This document shows, in pieces, positions 8,049-16,396 of a DNA stretch of 64,000 nt. The stretch covers positions 1,054,001-1,118,000 of the forward strand of contig OU015322.1 in assembly GCA_907163225.1 (NCBI GenBank). The letters are read 5' to 3'. Under the pieces are notes generated by a model. It did not search any database, was not told the origin of the DNA, and was given only the letters and a program-made list of their open reading frames with translations. Positions within the stretch are counted from its first letter, which is position 1. Every line of letters starts with the position of its first letter. Origin of the DNA: an uncultured Rhodocyclaceae bacterium. GTDB lineage: Bacteria; Pseudomonadota; Gammaproteobacteria; Burkholderiales; Rhodocyclaceae. A program made the translations under genes and the position numbers.

Positions 8049-9263
8049 TCAGGAAAATTGCCCGGCCACCCAGCCCGACGACCAGGCCCACTGGAAGTTG
8101 TAGCCGCCCAGCCAGCCTGTCACGTCGACGACTTCGCCGATGAAGTAGAGGCCGGGCGCCGCCTTGGCTTCCATGGTTTTTGACGAGAGCGCGTCGGTCG
8201 ATACGCCACCAAGCGTGACTTCGGCTTTGGCGAAGCCGAGGGTGCCGGACGGCATGAGGGGCCAGGCGTTGAGTTGGCTGGCGATCAGGTCGAGGTCGCG
8301 TCGGCCGAGTTCGCTGATCGGGCGGGTCACGAACTTTTCGCCGCCAAGCAGCGCGCACCATTCGTGGGCGAAGCGCCGGGGCAGGCGTTCGGCGAGCAGG
8401 TTGGGCAGGTGTACGCGGCCTTGCCGGTGCGCTTCGAGCCATGTTCCTGCATCGGTACCCGGCAGCAGGTCGAGGGCGACGGGTTGCTTTTTGCCGCTGC
8501 GGTATTCCTGCATCTGCCAGTAGCTGGAGATTTGCAGGATGGCCGGGCCAGAGAGGCCGCGGTGGGTGATCAGCACGTTTTCGCGGAACTGAGCATCGTC
8601 AAACTGAGCGACGGCGTCGAGCGTTGATCCGGCCAGTGGCTTGATCGGTTCGAGCACATCGGGCGCCAGGGCGAGCGGAACGAGGGCCGGCCGGGGCGGG
8701 ACGACGGAAATGCCGAACTGCTCGGCCAGTCGGTAGCCGAACGGGCTGGCGCCGATTTTCGGGATGGCCAGGCCGCCGGTGGCGACGACCAGGGACTGGC
8801 ATGAAAATTGGCCTTTTTCCGTGTTGACCGCAAAACGCCTGTCGGCTTCGCCCGGCTGGCGTTCGATGTGCCGCACGGCACAAGGAAAAGCCCACTGGAC
8901 GCCAACTTCCTCGCAGGCATCGCGGAGCATGTCGATGATGTCCTGGGCTGATTCGTCGCAGAAGAGCTGGCCGTGCTCGCGCTCGTGGTAAGGAATACGC
9001 CGCTTGTCCATCATCGCAATGAAATCGAACTGCGTGAAGCGGGCGAGAGCCGATCGGCAGAAGTGCGGGTTCTGCGAGAGGAAGTTGTCGGCGCTGACGG
9101 TGCGATTGGTGAAGTTGCAGCGCCCGCCACCCGAGACGCGGATGCGTTCGCCGAGCGTTTCGGCGTGATCGACGAGCAGCACGCGCCGGCCACGCGCCCC
9201 GGCCTGGGCCGCACACATCATGCCGGCCGCGCCGGCGCCGATGACGATGGTGTCGAAATGCAT
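8049..9263 (-). CDS. BaiN/HI0933-family NAD(P)/FAD-dependent oxidoreductase
   Basis: A 404-residue flavoprotein. The FAD motif IVIGAGAAGMMCA lies at residues 6-18 and the family hallmark RVSGGGRCNFTN at 42-53. The C-terminal GLYFIGEVVDVTGWLGGYNFQWAWSS segment (split here by description only) is the second family signature. The length is normal. The family includes flavoproteins of unknown physiological substrate. It is monocistronic, with convergent or unrelated neighbours. Copy 5 of the dispersed motif is inside the gene. Confidence 0.9.
   Translation of the reverse strand: MHFDTIVIGAGAAGMMCAAQAGARGRRVLLVDHAETLGERIRVSGGGRCNFTNRTVSADNFLSQNPHFCRSALARFTQFDFIAMMDKRRIPYHEREHGQLFCDESAQDIIDMLRDACEEVGVQWAFPCAVRHIERQPGEADRRFAVNTEKGQFSCQSLVVATGGLAIPKIGASPFGYRLAEQFGISVVPPRPALVPLALAPDVLEPIKPLAGSTLDAVAQFDDAQFRENVLITHRGLSGPAILQISSYWQMQEYRSGKKQPVALDLLPGTDAGTWLEAHRQGRVHLPNLLAERLPRRFAHEWCALLGGEKFVTRPISELGRRDLDLIASQLNAWPLMPSGTLGFAKAEVTLGGVSTDALSSKTMEAKAAPGLYFIGEVVDVTGWLGGYNFQWAWSSGWVAGQFS
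8804..8835 (+). repeat. GGTTGACC dispersed motif, copy 5 (inside BaiN-family gene)
   Basis: Reads AAAATTGGCCTTTTTCCG then TGTTGACCGCAAAA. It is antisense to the host gene, where it encodes FAVNTEKGQF. Confidence 0.75.
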
Positions 9264-9699
9264 GGGGTCCGATCAGGGAAAAGGCTTGCGCCGAAACTGG
9301 GCGAATTTTATCACCGGGGGGGGGTCGTTGCCGTGCCAGCCTGAGTTCAGGCCGAATCACTGCCTGGAGATTGGGATGCGTTGTCAAAAATGCAACACCG
9401 ACAAAGTCGGCGCTTCGTCAGCAGGACGATCAAAAATTTGGGAAAACTCTTTCCCGAAATACTGTTGCAAGAAAGCCGGGAAATGATGGCAGCTGAACCA
9501 TTTCCGGCATTTTTCCGGCAAAAGTTGCCCGCTCGAAACCTGATTTTTTCGCAACAAATTTTAAACGTTTGTTTTTATCAAATTAACTAAGCACTTGATC
9601 TTGATCAACAAAATTTATTGCTGCGGCGCAACAATTTGCAATAATTATTGATACAATGATGCCGTTGTAAATACAAATTTCTCACTTAAGGAGCCACCG
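9264..9699 (+). promoter_or_regulatory. 435-bp intergenic region upstream of the phasin gene
   Basis: No gene was found here. The region becomes AT-rich towards the phasin gene and holds a perfect FNR-type box. A possible -10 (AACAAT, 9630-9635) lies where a class II FNR promoter would need it, giving a start near 9643. The ribosome binding site is AAGGAG just before the ATG at 9700. Confidence 0.6.
9595..9608. promoter_or_regulatory. FNR/Anr box upstream of the phasin gene
   Basis: TTGATCTTGATCAA, a perfect match to the TTGAT-N4-ATCAA consensus and a perfect dyad. It lies 92 bp before the phasin start codon. Confidence 0.75.
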
Positions 9700-10239
9700 A
9701 TGTCTATCAATACCGAACAATTCGCCGCCGCCAACAAAGCCGCCGTTGATTCCCTTCTGTCTGTCGCCAACACCGCCCTGGCTTCTGCTGAGCGCATCGC
9801 CAGCCTGAACCTGGAAACCGCCCGTTCCGTTCTGGAAGATTCCGTCTCCAACGCCAAGGCACTGATGGGCGCCAAGGATCCGCAGGAAGCCCTGAGCATC
9901 CAGGCTTCGCTGGCCCAGCCGAGCGTTGACAAGGCCGTCGCTTACTCCAAGTCGGTCTACGAAATCTCCGCTGAAACCCAAGAGCAACTGTCCAAGATGG
10001 TCGAAGCCCAGTTCGGCGACTTCCAGAAGAACATTGCCGCCATGCTCGAAAAGGCCGCCAAGTCTGCCCCGGCTGGTTCCGACGTTGCCGTTGCTGCCGT
10101 TCAGAGCGCCATCGCTGCTGCCAACTCTGCTTTCGACAACATGCGCAAGACCGCCAAGCAAGTGACCGAAATGGCCCAGTCCAACATGGCTGCCGCTACC
10201 AGCGCCACGACCAAGGCTGCCAAGAAGGCCACCAAGTAA
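9700..10239 (+). CDS. Phasin family protein
   Basis: A 179-residue, mostly helical and alanine-rich protein with the phasin pattern MSINTEQFAAANKAAVDSLL at the start and long amphipathic helices after it. The C-terminal tail (TSATTKAAKKATK) is lysine- and alanine-rich. Phasins coat polyhydroxyalkanoate granules and control their size. The gene has a strong ribosome binding site, an FNR box upstream and a clear terminator downstream, so it is a monocistronic and probably oxygen-controlled unit. A beta-ketothiolase gene of the same pathway lies near 23-24 kb. Confidence 0.93.
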   Translation: MSINTEQFAAANKAAVDSLLSVANTALASAERIASLNLETARSVLEDSVSNAKALMGAKDPQEALSIQASLAQPSVDKAVAYSKSVYEISAETQEQLSKMVEAQFGDFQKNIAAMLEKAAKSAPAGSDVAVAAVQSAIAAANSAFDNMRKTAKQVTEMAQSNMAAATSATTKAAKKATK

Positions 10240-10261
10240 TTTTCAGCCTTCGCTGAACCCG

Positions 10262-10288
10262 AAAGGCCCGCATCGCTGCGGGCCTTTT
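10262..10288 (+). terminator. Rho-independent terminator after the phasin gene
   Basis: Ten-bp GC-rich stem AAAGGCCCGC / GCGGGCCTTT with an ATCGCT loop, followed by TTTT. It could also stop the convergent NTF2-like gene. Confidence 0.85.
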
Positions 10289-10308
10289 CGTTGGGTCGGG
10301 CCTGACAC

Positions 10309-10731
10309 TCAGGCGGCCAGCATGCGGCGCAGACCGCGCATCAATGTACCGATGGCCGGCAGTTTCATGTAGAGCTCTTCGGCCGCATCCCAGTAGTCGC
10401 GGTGGTAATTGACCTTGCCATCGGCATCGAATTTCAGATGCGAGACGCCGCGCATGAACTGCGCTTCGCCTTTCCCCCACAGCTTCACGCGGTAGTGGAA
10501 TTCCCAGACCAGCATGGCACCGTTTTCATCGGCCACTCTTTCGGTGACGACGAAGCGCGGCTCGGCGACCTGCCCGAACATGTGGTTGAAGATGCGCTGG
10601 ATGGCCGGCAGGCCGCGCACTTCGTTGAACGGGTCCTTGAAATAGGCGTTGTCGCTGTAAAACTCGGGAAAGCGGGCGACGCTGGCCGGGGCGAATTCGT
10701 TGTAGAAGACGATCAATTCGTCGAGGGTCAC
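10309..10731 (-). CDS. NTF2-like (SnoaL-type) protein of the light-response operon
   Basis: A 140-residue protein starting at GTG 10731 with GGAGG at ideal distance. The GTG lies one base after the TGA of the SDR gene, so translation is coupled. The fold pattern (LDELIVFYNEF, YFKDPFNEV, FHYRVKLWGKG, HLKFDADGKVNYHRDYWD) is that of the nuclear-transport-factor-2-like superfamily. It is the last gene of the operon running down from the LitR-type regulator. Members of this family keep company with cfa-like, DUF1365 and SDR genes in many proteobacteria. The molecular role is unknown. Confidence 0.85.
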   Translation of the reverse strand: MTLDELIVFYNEFAPASVARFPEFYSDNAYFKDPFNEVRGLPAIQRIFNHMFGQVAEPRFVVTERVADENGAMLVWEFHYRVKLWGKGEAQFMRGVSHLKFDADGKVNYHRDYWDAAEELYMKLPAIGTLMRGLRRMLAA

Positions 10732-10732
10732 G

Positions 10733-11488
10733 TCAGCCTCCGGTGGAGCGGCTAATGAGCGGGAAATACCAGCGGTAGGGAAGCAGCGCAAAAAACTTCA
10801 TGAGGCGGGTAAAGCGCTTGGGGAAATGGATTTCGAAATTGGCCGACTTGAAGCCGTCGACCGTGGCAATCGCCGCTTGTTCCGGCGTCTGCAGTGCTGG
10901 CATTTCGAAATCGTTTTTGGCGGTCAGTTGGGTCGAGACGAAACCCGGGTTGATGACCCAGACGCCAATACCTTTCGGCACCAGATCAATGTGCAGCACT
11001 TCGGCGAAGTGGATGAGCGCCGCTTTGCCCGGCCCGTAGGCCAGCGCCTTGGGCAAGCCGCGATAACCGGCAACGCTGGCAACGAAGGCGATGCCGCCTC
11101 CCGGTTTGAGATCGCCGAGGACAGTGGCGGTCAAGCGCATGGCGGCGTTGAAATTGACGGTGACAACCTTTTCGGCCACGGCCAGATCGAAGTTCTCGGC
11201 GCGCATCGGGACGTAGTCGCCGGCCAGGTAAATGACCAGATCGACGCCACCCCAGGTGGCCAGCAATTTTTCGCGGGCGGCGCCCAGGCTGGAAACGTCG
11301 GTCGCATCGCAGGGTATTAGCAGCGCATCGGTGATGCTCAGCGCAGCGAGTTTGTCGGCGCTACGGGCCGACAGTGCCACGCGAGCACCGCGTCCGGCCA
11401 ATTCACGGGCGACAGCCGCACCGATGCCGCTGGAGGCGCCGACCAGCCAGACGCGCTTGCCGTTCCAGTCGGAGATTTTAGGGTTCAT
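10733..11488 (-). CDS. Short-chain dehydrogenase/reductase
   Basis: A 251-residue SDR. It has the nucleotide motif GASSGIG at 17-23, NAG-like LAG at 88-90, Ser138 and the catalytic pair Tyr151/Lys155 (YGPGK). The start ATG at 11488 overlaps the TGA of the DUF3833 gene (ATGA), which indicates translational coupling. The next gene follows after one base. Within this conserved cluster the SDR is presumed to act on a lipid-derived substrate, but the sequence does not identify it. Confidence 0.9.
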   Translation of the reverse strand: MNPKISDWNGKRVWLVGASSGIGAAVARELAGRGARVALSARSADKLAALSITDALLIPCDATDVSSLGAAREKLLATWGGVDLVIYLAGDYVPMRAENFDLAVAEKVVTVNFNAAMRLTATVLGDLKPGGGIAFVASVAGYRGLPKALAYGPGKAALIHFAEVLHIDLVPKGIGVWVINPGFVSTQLTAKNDFEMPALQTPEQAAIATVDGFKSANFEIHFPKRFTRLMKFFALLPYRWYFPLISRSTGG

Positions 11489-12006
11489 CGCTTCACGAAG
11501 GTCAGCGACACTTCGCCCAGGTTGAAGCCCCATTTCGACATGGTGGCGCGGTTCATCATCACTTTGTCGTCCATCAGGAACATCCAGTCGTCGAAATTGA
11601 CGTTGTACACCTTGCCGTCGACCGGCAGGGCCAGCACGTAGCGCCAGCGCAGGGCGTTGCCGGCCACTTCGCCGATGGCCTCGCCGACCACGTCGTCAGC
11701 CCGGCCACGGAAGGTGCCGTCGGGCTGTTTGGTCAGCGTCCACACGCGGCGCGAGGTGGTGCCGTCCGACCACTTGAAATTCTCGTCGAGCACGCCGGTA
11801 TCGCCGGTCCATTTGGCGTCTATGACGACGTGGAAGCGTTTTTGCACCTCGCCGGAACGCCCCTGGAAAATCCCCCAGGCGTCGAGCGTGCCGTTCAAAT
11901 AGGTTTTCAGGTCGAGCGTCGGCTGCTCGGCCCGGTATTGTTCAACGCCGGTTGCGGCGCAGCCTGCCAGGCCCAGCGTGAAAGCGGCAGCGAGCAAGAG
12001 TTTCAT
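11485..12006 (-). CDS. DUF3833 lipoprotein
   Basis: A 173-residue protein with a lipoprotein signal peptide (LAGCAATG, Cys16). The body matches DUF3833: LDLKTYLNGTLDAWGIFQGRSG, the tryptophan-rich WTGDTGVLDENFKWSDGT and the C-terminal FMDDWMFLMDD-like block. Probably it is attached to the outer membrane facing the periplasm, with a lipocalin-like fold. It lies 2 bp after the MFS gene and overlaps the SDR gene by 4 bp. It is a regular member of LitR- or sigmaE/ChrR-linked lipid clusters. Function unknown. Confidence 0.88.
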   Translation of the reverse strand: MKLLLAAAFTLGLAGCAATGVEQYRAEQPTLDLKTYLNGTLDAWGIFQGRSGEVQKRFHVVIDAKWTGDTGVLDENFKWSDGTTSRRVWTLTKQPDGTFRGRADDVVGEAIGEVAGNALRWRYVLALPVDGKVYNVNFDDWMFLMDDKVMMNRATMSKWGFNLGEVSLTFVKR

Positions 12007-12008
12007 GG

Positions 12009-13244
12009 TCAGATCTCCAGAGAATGGCGCCAGCGCCAGAGCAAGGCCGCCGCCAGCGCCTTGAAGGCGAGCGGCAACAGGGCGTAGGCGAAAGTCAGCG
12101 CAGGCAGCCCGGCGCTACCGCCCGGCACATAGCCGAGCGCACCAAGCAGAGGTAGTGAAAGCCCGGCGGCGAGCGCCAGGTTGAGTTTGGCCACGAAATT
12201 CCAGACGCCAAAACAGGCCCCCGCCTGCCCCTGGCGCTCGCCGAGATCGGCGGCGATGGCTGCCGGTAGCGCGAGGTCGGCGCCAAGCGCCAGCCCGGAG
12301 GCGATGCAGATGGCCGCAAAGGCCCAGACATCGCCCGCGCCGAGCAGGCTGGCACCGGCAAAGGCAACGATGGAAACGGCCATCGCCACCAGCCACGCAA
12401 AGACCCGCCCGCGCCGCGCGGAGAGCGCCACCCACAGCGGAAGCGAGGCGGCGCCGGCGACGAAATACAGCGCCAGCAACGGGCCGCTGGCCGATTCAGC
12501 CTGCAACACGTCGGCGACGAAAAAGAGAAACAGCGTGGCCGGCAGTGCTGCGGCGATGCCGTTGGCGACAAAGACCATGAGCAGCCGGCGGAAAGCGGTG
12601 TCGGCGAAGACGCGGCGCAGGCTGGGCAGGAGCGGCTGGCTGGCGGCGAGCACCGGCTGGCCGACGCCAACGCGGCTGAAAGTGGTGACGGCAGCGATCA
12701 ACAACAGCGGCGGCAGGATCCAGCTCAGGCGGGCGATGCCGTCGTTCAGGCTGGCTGCCAGCACGGCGGGCAGCGCCGCAGCGAGAACGACGCCGAGCAG
12801 GCCGAAGCCTTCGCGGGCGGCGGTCAGTCGGGTTCTGACCGCAGAATCCGGCCCGACATCCGCCCCCCATGCCTGATAGGCCACGCTGGCGGCGGAGAAT
12901 CCGAGGTAGGTCAGCGCCAAAGAACCAAGCAGCCACAGAGCAGCGTGTTCGGTGGGCGGGTTGAGCAGCGCCACGAAGCCGATGGCGAACGGCAGCAAGG
13001 CGATCGCCACCATGCGCGGCCGGGAAACGCGGTCGGCCAGCCAGCCTAGCCAAGGGTCGATGCCGGCGTCGAGCAGGCGGGCGCCGAGGAGGATGAAGCC
13101 GAGCAAGGCCAGCTCCATGCCGGCGGTCTCGGCGTAGAAACGCGGGACGTGGACGTAGATCGGGAGGGCGGCGAAGGCCAGGGGGAGGCCTAGCAGGCCG
13201 TAGCTCAGGATGCGGGGGGTGGTCATGGCGTTGGGACTCGTCAT
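12009..13244 (-). CDS. MFS transporter of the GPH (sugar:cation symporter)-like type
   Basis: A protein of about 411 residues with 11-12 hydrophobic segments. The loop GIDPWLGWLADRVSRPRM after segment 2 is characteristic of the GPH/MFS_2 branch (D-P-x-x-G-x-x-x-D-R). The ATG at 13244 or 13226 are both possible; neither has a strong ribosome binding site. An open frame continues upstream, but that part lies in an inverted-repeat element and is not part of the gene. It begins the sub-operon MFS-DUF3833-SDR-NTF2. The substrate is not known; in this context it may move a lipid or headgroup. Confidence 0.83.
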   Translation of the reverse strand: MTSPNAMTTPRILSYGLLGLPLAFAALPIYVHVPRFYAETAGMELALLGFILLGARLLDAGIDPWLGWLADRVSRPRMVAIALLPFAIGFVALLNPPTEHAALWLLGSLALTYLGFSAASVAYQAWGADVGPDSAVRTRLTAAREGFGLLGVVLAAALPAVLAASLNDGIARLSWILPPLLLIAAVTTFSRVGVGQPVLAASQPLLPSLRRVFADTAFRRLLMVFVANGIAAALPATLFLFFVADVLQAESASGPLLALYFVAGAASLPLWVALSARRGRVFAWLVAMAVSIVAFAGASLLGAGDVWAFAAICIASGLALGADLALPAAIAADLGERQGQAGACFGVWNFVAKLNLALAAGLSLPLLGALGYVPGGSAGLPALTFAYALLPLAFKALAAALLWRWRHSLEI

Positions 13245-13289
13245 GCTTGCGGGGGTGCGCGATTCAAGCGCCGGTCGCGGTGGAGGCTT

Positions 13290-13833
13290 GGGGTTCCGCC
13301 TTGCGGGCGGGCGTACTTTCTTTTGCTTCGCCAAAAGAAAGTAGCCAAAGAAAAGGCGACCCCTGGATCGGTGCCGGCTACGCCGGTTCCCTGTGCTACT
13401 CGGTGCTGGCGGGGGCTGCGGAACTCGGGCTTCGCCCTCAGACAGTCCTCGCCCTTTTTCCGCCAGCCCCTGCGTTGCTCGGCACCTCTCAAGGGGCCCG
13501 GTGAAACGACCCGGAGTTGAGCTTGGTTGCCTGAATGACACGTTTTATTTTTGGTTGTTTTTCCCGGTTGACCGTGGAAATCCGTTTTTGATGGATTGCT
13601 GCTCGAGCCCGGACGCTTTTGGGGCCCCCGTGGAAGGCGCTGAGCAACGCAGGAAGGCCGGGGGCTTTCGGCTTGCCTTGTCTGAGCCGCAGGCGAGTTT
13701 TGGCAAGCCGCCCGGCCTGCCGAGTAGCGCAAGGAACCGGCAACGCCGGCGCCGCCCTCGGGGTCGCCTTTTCTTTGGCTACTTTCTTTTGGCGAAGCAA
13801 AAGAAAGTACGCCCGCCCGCAAGGCGGAACCCC
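13290..13833. repeat. Large inverted-repeat element A (about 544 bp)
   Basis: The outer 72 bases at each end are perfect inverted copies: the left arm begins GGGTTCCGCCTTGCGGGCGG and the right arm ends with its complement. Each arm contains its own 11-bp hairpin (ACTTTCTTTTG / CAAAAGAAAGT). Inner parts are also inverted but diverged. The GGTTGACC motif sits at the exact centre. It fills the 637-bp gap between the MFS and chalcone-isomerase-like genes. Open frames through it (peptides such as RQKKVAKEKATP) are non-coding by-products. Element B at 62 kb is the second copy. Similar arm sequences are, to my knowledge, common in proteobacterial genomes. Confidence 0.9.
13547..13580 (+). repeat. 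GGTTGACC dispersed motif, copy 6 (centre of element A)
   Basis: Reads ATTTTTGGTTGTTTTTCCCG then GTTGACCGTGGAAA. Its midpoint is within 3 bp of the midpoint of element A. Confidence 0.85.
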
Positions 13834-13881
13834 CTGCCTGGCAACGGGAAAACGTCAGCAGCAAGCGGGCAGCAGAAAGCA

Positions 13882-14481
13882 TCACAAACGCCTCAAAAGC
13901 GCCGCCCGCAGCCCCGGCGCACTGGTCTTCGCATCCAGCCAAATGCCAAAAAACCATTTTGCGAAATCGCCATCGGCAACCTCTCCGACCAAACGGCCGT
14001 TGAAATAAAACCGCGCCACCCCGGGCTCGTACTGGCCGATGATGAAATCGCCCTCCTTCACGTTCGGGAAGATCCGCGTCATCTGCTCGCCCCAGCGTTT
14101 CAGAGCCGCCTCGTCCGCCCCCAGCGCCCGCATTTCCTTGACGCTGGCGTCGGCAATGGCGGCGCCAGCGAGCGTCCGCTTGTAATCGAGGCGCAGGGCG
14201 AGCGGTGGGCGTTGCGGATCGTCTCCTGCCCACAGTGTGGCTTCATAAACGAGAAAACCATAACGGCGAAACTCGCCATTGCCCCAGCGTTTGAGGCCAG
14301 CCGTCGGGTCGGTGTTGGCGAAGGCAGCGAACGGGGCCGCGGCCAACGCCAACACGAGCCGACGGCGACCACCGGAGGCCGGTTCGTTTTTGGCTGTTTT
14401 TTCCGGTTGACCGTGGAACTCGCTGTCGCGAACGCCAGGCGCCACCAGATCAACGATGCGTGAGTTCAAATTGGACGACAT
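13882..14481 (-). CDS. Chalcone-isomerase-like protein with probable Tat-type signal
   Basis: The mature part resembles the bacterial chalcone isomerase-like family: GFLVYEATLWAGDD, LRLDYKRTLAGAAIADASV, GDFIIGQYEPG and FYFNGRLVGEV. A signal sequence GGRRRLVLALAAAPFAAFA with twin arginines precedes it. The ATG at 14481 overlaps the end of the cfa-like gene by 32 bp and would give a long leader of about 33 residues before the signal. Copy 7 of the dispersed motif lies inside that leader. A GTG closer to the signal is another possible start. These proteins bind fatty acids rather than flavonoids in most bacteria. It is a member of the light-response lipid operon. Confidence 0.75.
   Translation of the reverse strand: MSSNLNSRIVDLVAPGVRDSEFHGQPEKTAKNEPASGGRRRLVLALAAAPFAAFANTDPTAGLKRWGNGEFRRYGFLVYEATLWAGDDPQRPPLALRLDYKRTLAGAAIADASVKEMRALGADEAALKRWGEQMTRIFPNVKEGDFIIGQYEPGVARFYFNGRLVGEVADGDFAKWFFGIWLDAKTSAPGLRAALLRRL
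14386..14418 (+). repeat. GGTTGACC dispersed motif, copy 7 (leader of chalcone-isomerase-like gene)
   Basis: Reads GTTTTTGGCTGTTTTTTCCG then GTTGACCGTGGAA. This is one of the closest matches to the full consensus. It is antisense to the gene and encodes EFHGQPEKTAKN just before the signal peptide. Confidence 0.9.
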
Positions 14482-15631
14482 CGATATTCCCGGCCAAAAA
14501 GCCGGCCTCGCAGTAGCAAAGGTACATGCGCCAGAGTCGGCGGAAAGGCTCGTCGAAACCGAGCTTCTGGATTTCGGGCCAGTTGGCTTCGAAGGCATGG
14601 CGCCATTCGGCAAGGGTTTTGGCGTAGTCGAGGCCGAAGGCGTATTCGTTGCGGACGATCAGCCCCTGTTTGGCGGCGGCCGCGCGGAAGACGGCGCGCG
14701 AAGGCAGCATGCCGCCGGGGAAGATGTATTGCTGGATGAAATCGGTGCTCCGCCGGTATTCCGGGAAGATGTCGTCGCGGATGGTGATGCTCTGGACGAC
14801 CGCCCTGCCCTCGCGCTTGAGCGCTTTGGCGAGCGTCTTGAAGTAGGTCGGCCACCAGCGTTCGCCGACGGCTTCAAACATTTCGATGGAAACGACGTGG
14901 TCGAATTGCTCGTTCAGATCGCGGTAGTCCTGCAGGCGCAGGTCGGCCGCGGGTACGCGTTTTTGCGCCCATTCAAGTTGTGCCGGCGACAGGGTCAGGC
15001 CGGTGGTGCGCAAGCCATCCTGCACGGCCATCTCGGCAAAGCCGCCCCAGCCGCAGCCGATTTCCAGCACGTTCTGGCCGGGTGCCGCGTTCAGGCAATT
15101 CAGGATACGGCGGTATTTGGCGTGCTGCGCCGCTTCGAGCGAGCCGTCGTCGGCGTCGCGATAGACGGCCGACGAGTAGCTCATGCTCGGGTCGAGCCAG
15201 AGCTTGTAGAAATCGTTGCCCAGGTCGTAGTGGGCCATGATGTTGCGCTTGCTGCCACTGCGGCTGTTGGCGTTGAGCCAGTGGCGGACGCGGGCAGCGA
15301 TCAGGCTGCGCCAGGAGCCATAGACGGCGCGCTTCAGCTGTTCGCGATTGGCCGCCAGCAGTGTCATCAGGCCGGTGATGTCCGGCGAGTCCCAGTGCCC
15401 GTCCAGGTAGGCTTCAGTCAGGCCGATGTCGCCCTTGGCCAGCACCTGCCCGAACATGGCTTCGTCGTGCACCTGCAGCGTCACGCCGTGATCGCCTTGG
15501 CCAAACAGGTGACTATCGCCGCCTGGCAGGCGGATTTCCAAAAGTCCGCCCTGCAACTTTTCAAGCAACTTGAAAACCAGTCGCGTGTCGCGGGCAAGAT
15601 TTCGGGTAGCACACAGCGTCATTGTGTTCAT
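14450..15631 (-). CDS. Cyclopropane-fatty-acyl-phospholipid synthase family methyltransferase
   Basis: A 393-residue protein. It has an N-terminal domain, then AHYDLGNDFYKLWLD at 133-147 and the SAM-binding motif VLEIGCGWGG at 188-197, both hallmarks of the CFA synthase family. The start ATG at 15631 overlaps the TGA of the DUF1365 gene (ATGA). The family methylates or modifies unsaturated acyl chains of phospholipids; relatives in similar clusters take part in furan fatty acid formation in Rhodobacter. Here the neighbourhood (flavoprotein, DUF1365, SDR) favours a lipid-modification role under light or singlet-oxygen stress. The exact product cannot be told. Confidence 0.9.
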   Translation of the reverse strand: MNTMTLCATRNLARDTRLVFKLLEKLQGGLLEIRLPGGDSHLFGQGDHGVTLQVHDEAMFGQVLAKGDIGLTEAYLDGHWDSPDITGLMTLLAANREQLKRAVYGSWRSLIAARVRHWLNANSRSGSKRNIMAHYDLGNDFYKLWLDPSMSYSSAVYRDADDGSLEAAQHAKYRRILNCLNAAPGQNVLEIGCGWGGFAEMAVQDGLRTTGLTLSPAQLEWAQKRVPAADLRLQDYRDLNEQFDHVVSIEMFEAVGERWWPTYFKTLAKALKREGRAVVQSITIRDDIFPEYRRSTDFIQQYIFPGGMLPSRAVFRAAAAKQGLIVRNEYAFGLDYAKTLAEWRHAFEANWPEIQKLGFDEPFRRLWRMYLCYCEAGFLAGNIDVVQFELTHR

Positions 15632-16389
15632 TTGGTTGATTCCCGGAGGGGTTGAGAGACGTGGGCGCCCCGGAAGGGCACCCCTTTCAGCCAGAGTTTC
15701 AAGGCTTGCCAATGGATGCGGAACATCACACCGGCGGTAAGGAAAGGCATTTTCATGAAGGCACCAAGCAGCGCAGCGGTCGACCAGGCGCGCGGTTTGC
15801 CTGAGATGGACGTGAGCAGCAGTTCGCCCTCGGCATCGTCGTAGTCGATACGGGCCAGCGGTACCGGGCGATCCAGATGGAAGCGGAAGCGGTAACCTCC
15901 GTCAATTTCGTTGAACGGTGAGACGTGGAATTCCTTGACCGCGCGCAGCTCTTCAGCGTTTTGCAAAGGCGTGCCATCGGCGTGGTGCAGCAAGTAACTG
16001 TGCCGACCGCCAAAGGTGTTATTGACCTCAGCGAGCACGGCAATCAGTGCGCCATCGGTGTTGTGGCAGAACCAGAAGCTGACAGGATTGAAGACAAAGC
16101 CCATCACGCGCGGAAAACACTGCAGGGTAATCTCGCCATCGTCTGCCAGGCCATGCTGGCGCAACTGCGCCTGTATCCACGGCAACAAGGGGCTGCCGTC
16201 GCGGGCGCCGTGGTCCTTGGTGCGGAAACTGAGCAGGTTGCTGCGGTCAACCGAAAAAATAAGGCAATTTGCCAAGGCCGGATTGTGCACCGGCAACTGA
16301 ATGTAAAAAACCGGATAGACGAAAGCATTGACCACTGGCCGAAGCCTGCGATGCATCACGTTGCCGAGGAAAATGCGGGGCTGGTTCAT
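15628..16389 (-). CDS. DUF1365 family protein
   Basis: A 253-residue protein starting MNQPRIFLGNVMHRRLRP, the classic DUF1365 N-terminus, followed by the FSVDRSNLLSF...DHG block and GFVFNPVSFWFCHN and VNNTFGGRHSYLL motifs. It lies 7 bp after the flavoprotein gene and overlaps the cfa-like gene by 4 bp. DUF1365 proteins almost always occur with an amine-oxidase-like flavoprotein and a cfa-like gene. The biochemical role is unknown. Copy 8 of the dispersed motif overlaps the conserved FSVDRSNLL codons. Confidence 0.92.
   Translation of the reverse strand: MNQPRIFLGNVMHRRLRPVVNAFVYPVFYIQLPVHNPALANCLIFSVDRSNLLSFRTKDHGARDGSPLLPWIQAQLRQHGLADDGEITLQCFPRVMGFVFNPVSFWFCHNTDGALIAVLAEVNNTFGGRHSYLLHHADGTPLQNAEELRAVKEFHVSPFNEIDGGYRFRFHLDRPVPLARIDYDDAEGELLLTSISGKPRAWSTAALLGAFMKMPFLTAGVMFRIHWQALKLWLKGVPFRGAHVSQPLRESTK
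16238..16270 (-). repeat. GGTTGACC dispersed motif, copy 8 (inside DUF1365 gene)
   Basis: On the minus strand it reads AAATTGCCTTATTTTTTCGG then TTGACCGCAGCAA. It is in the sense strand and coincides with a conserved protein block. Confidence 0.75.
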
Positions 16390-16396
16390 GGCCGTC

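Noticed and set aside
13244-13541. Upstream extension of the MFS gene
   Set aside because: It runs into the arm of element A; membrane-protein similarity begins at 13244 or 13226.
13393-14463. 356-codon open frame through element A and the chalcone-isomerase-like gene
   Set aside because: It is formed by the inverted repeat and antisense sequence; its peptide is Arg/Pro-rich with no domain.
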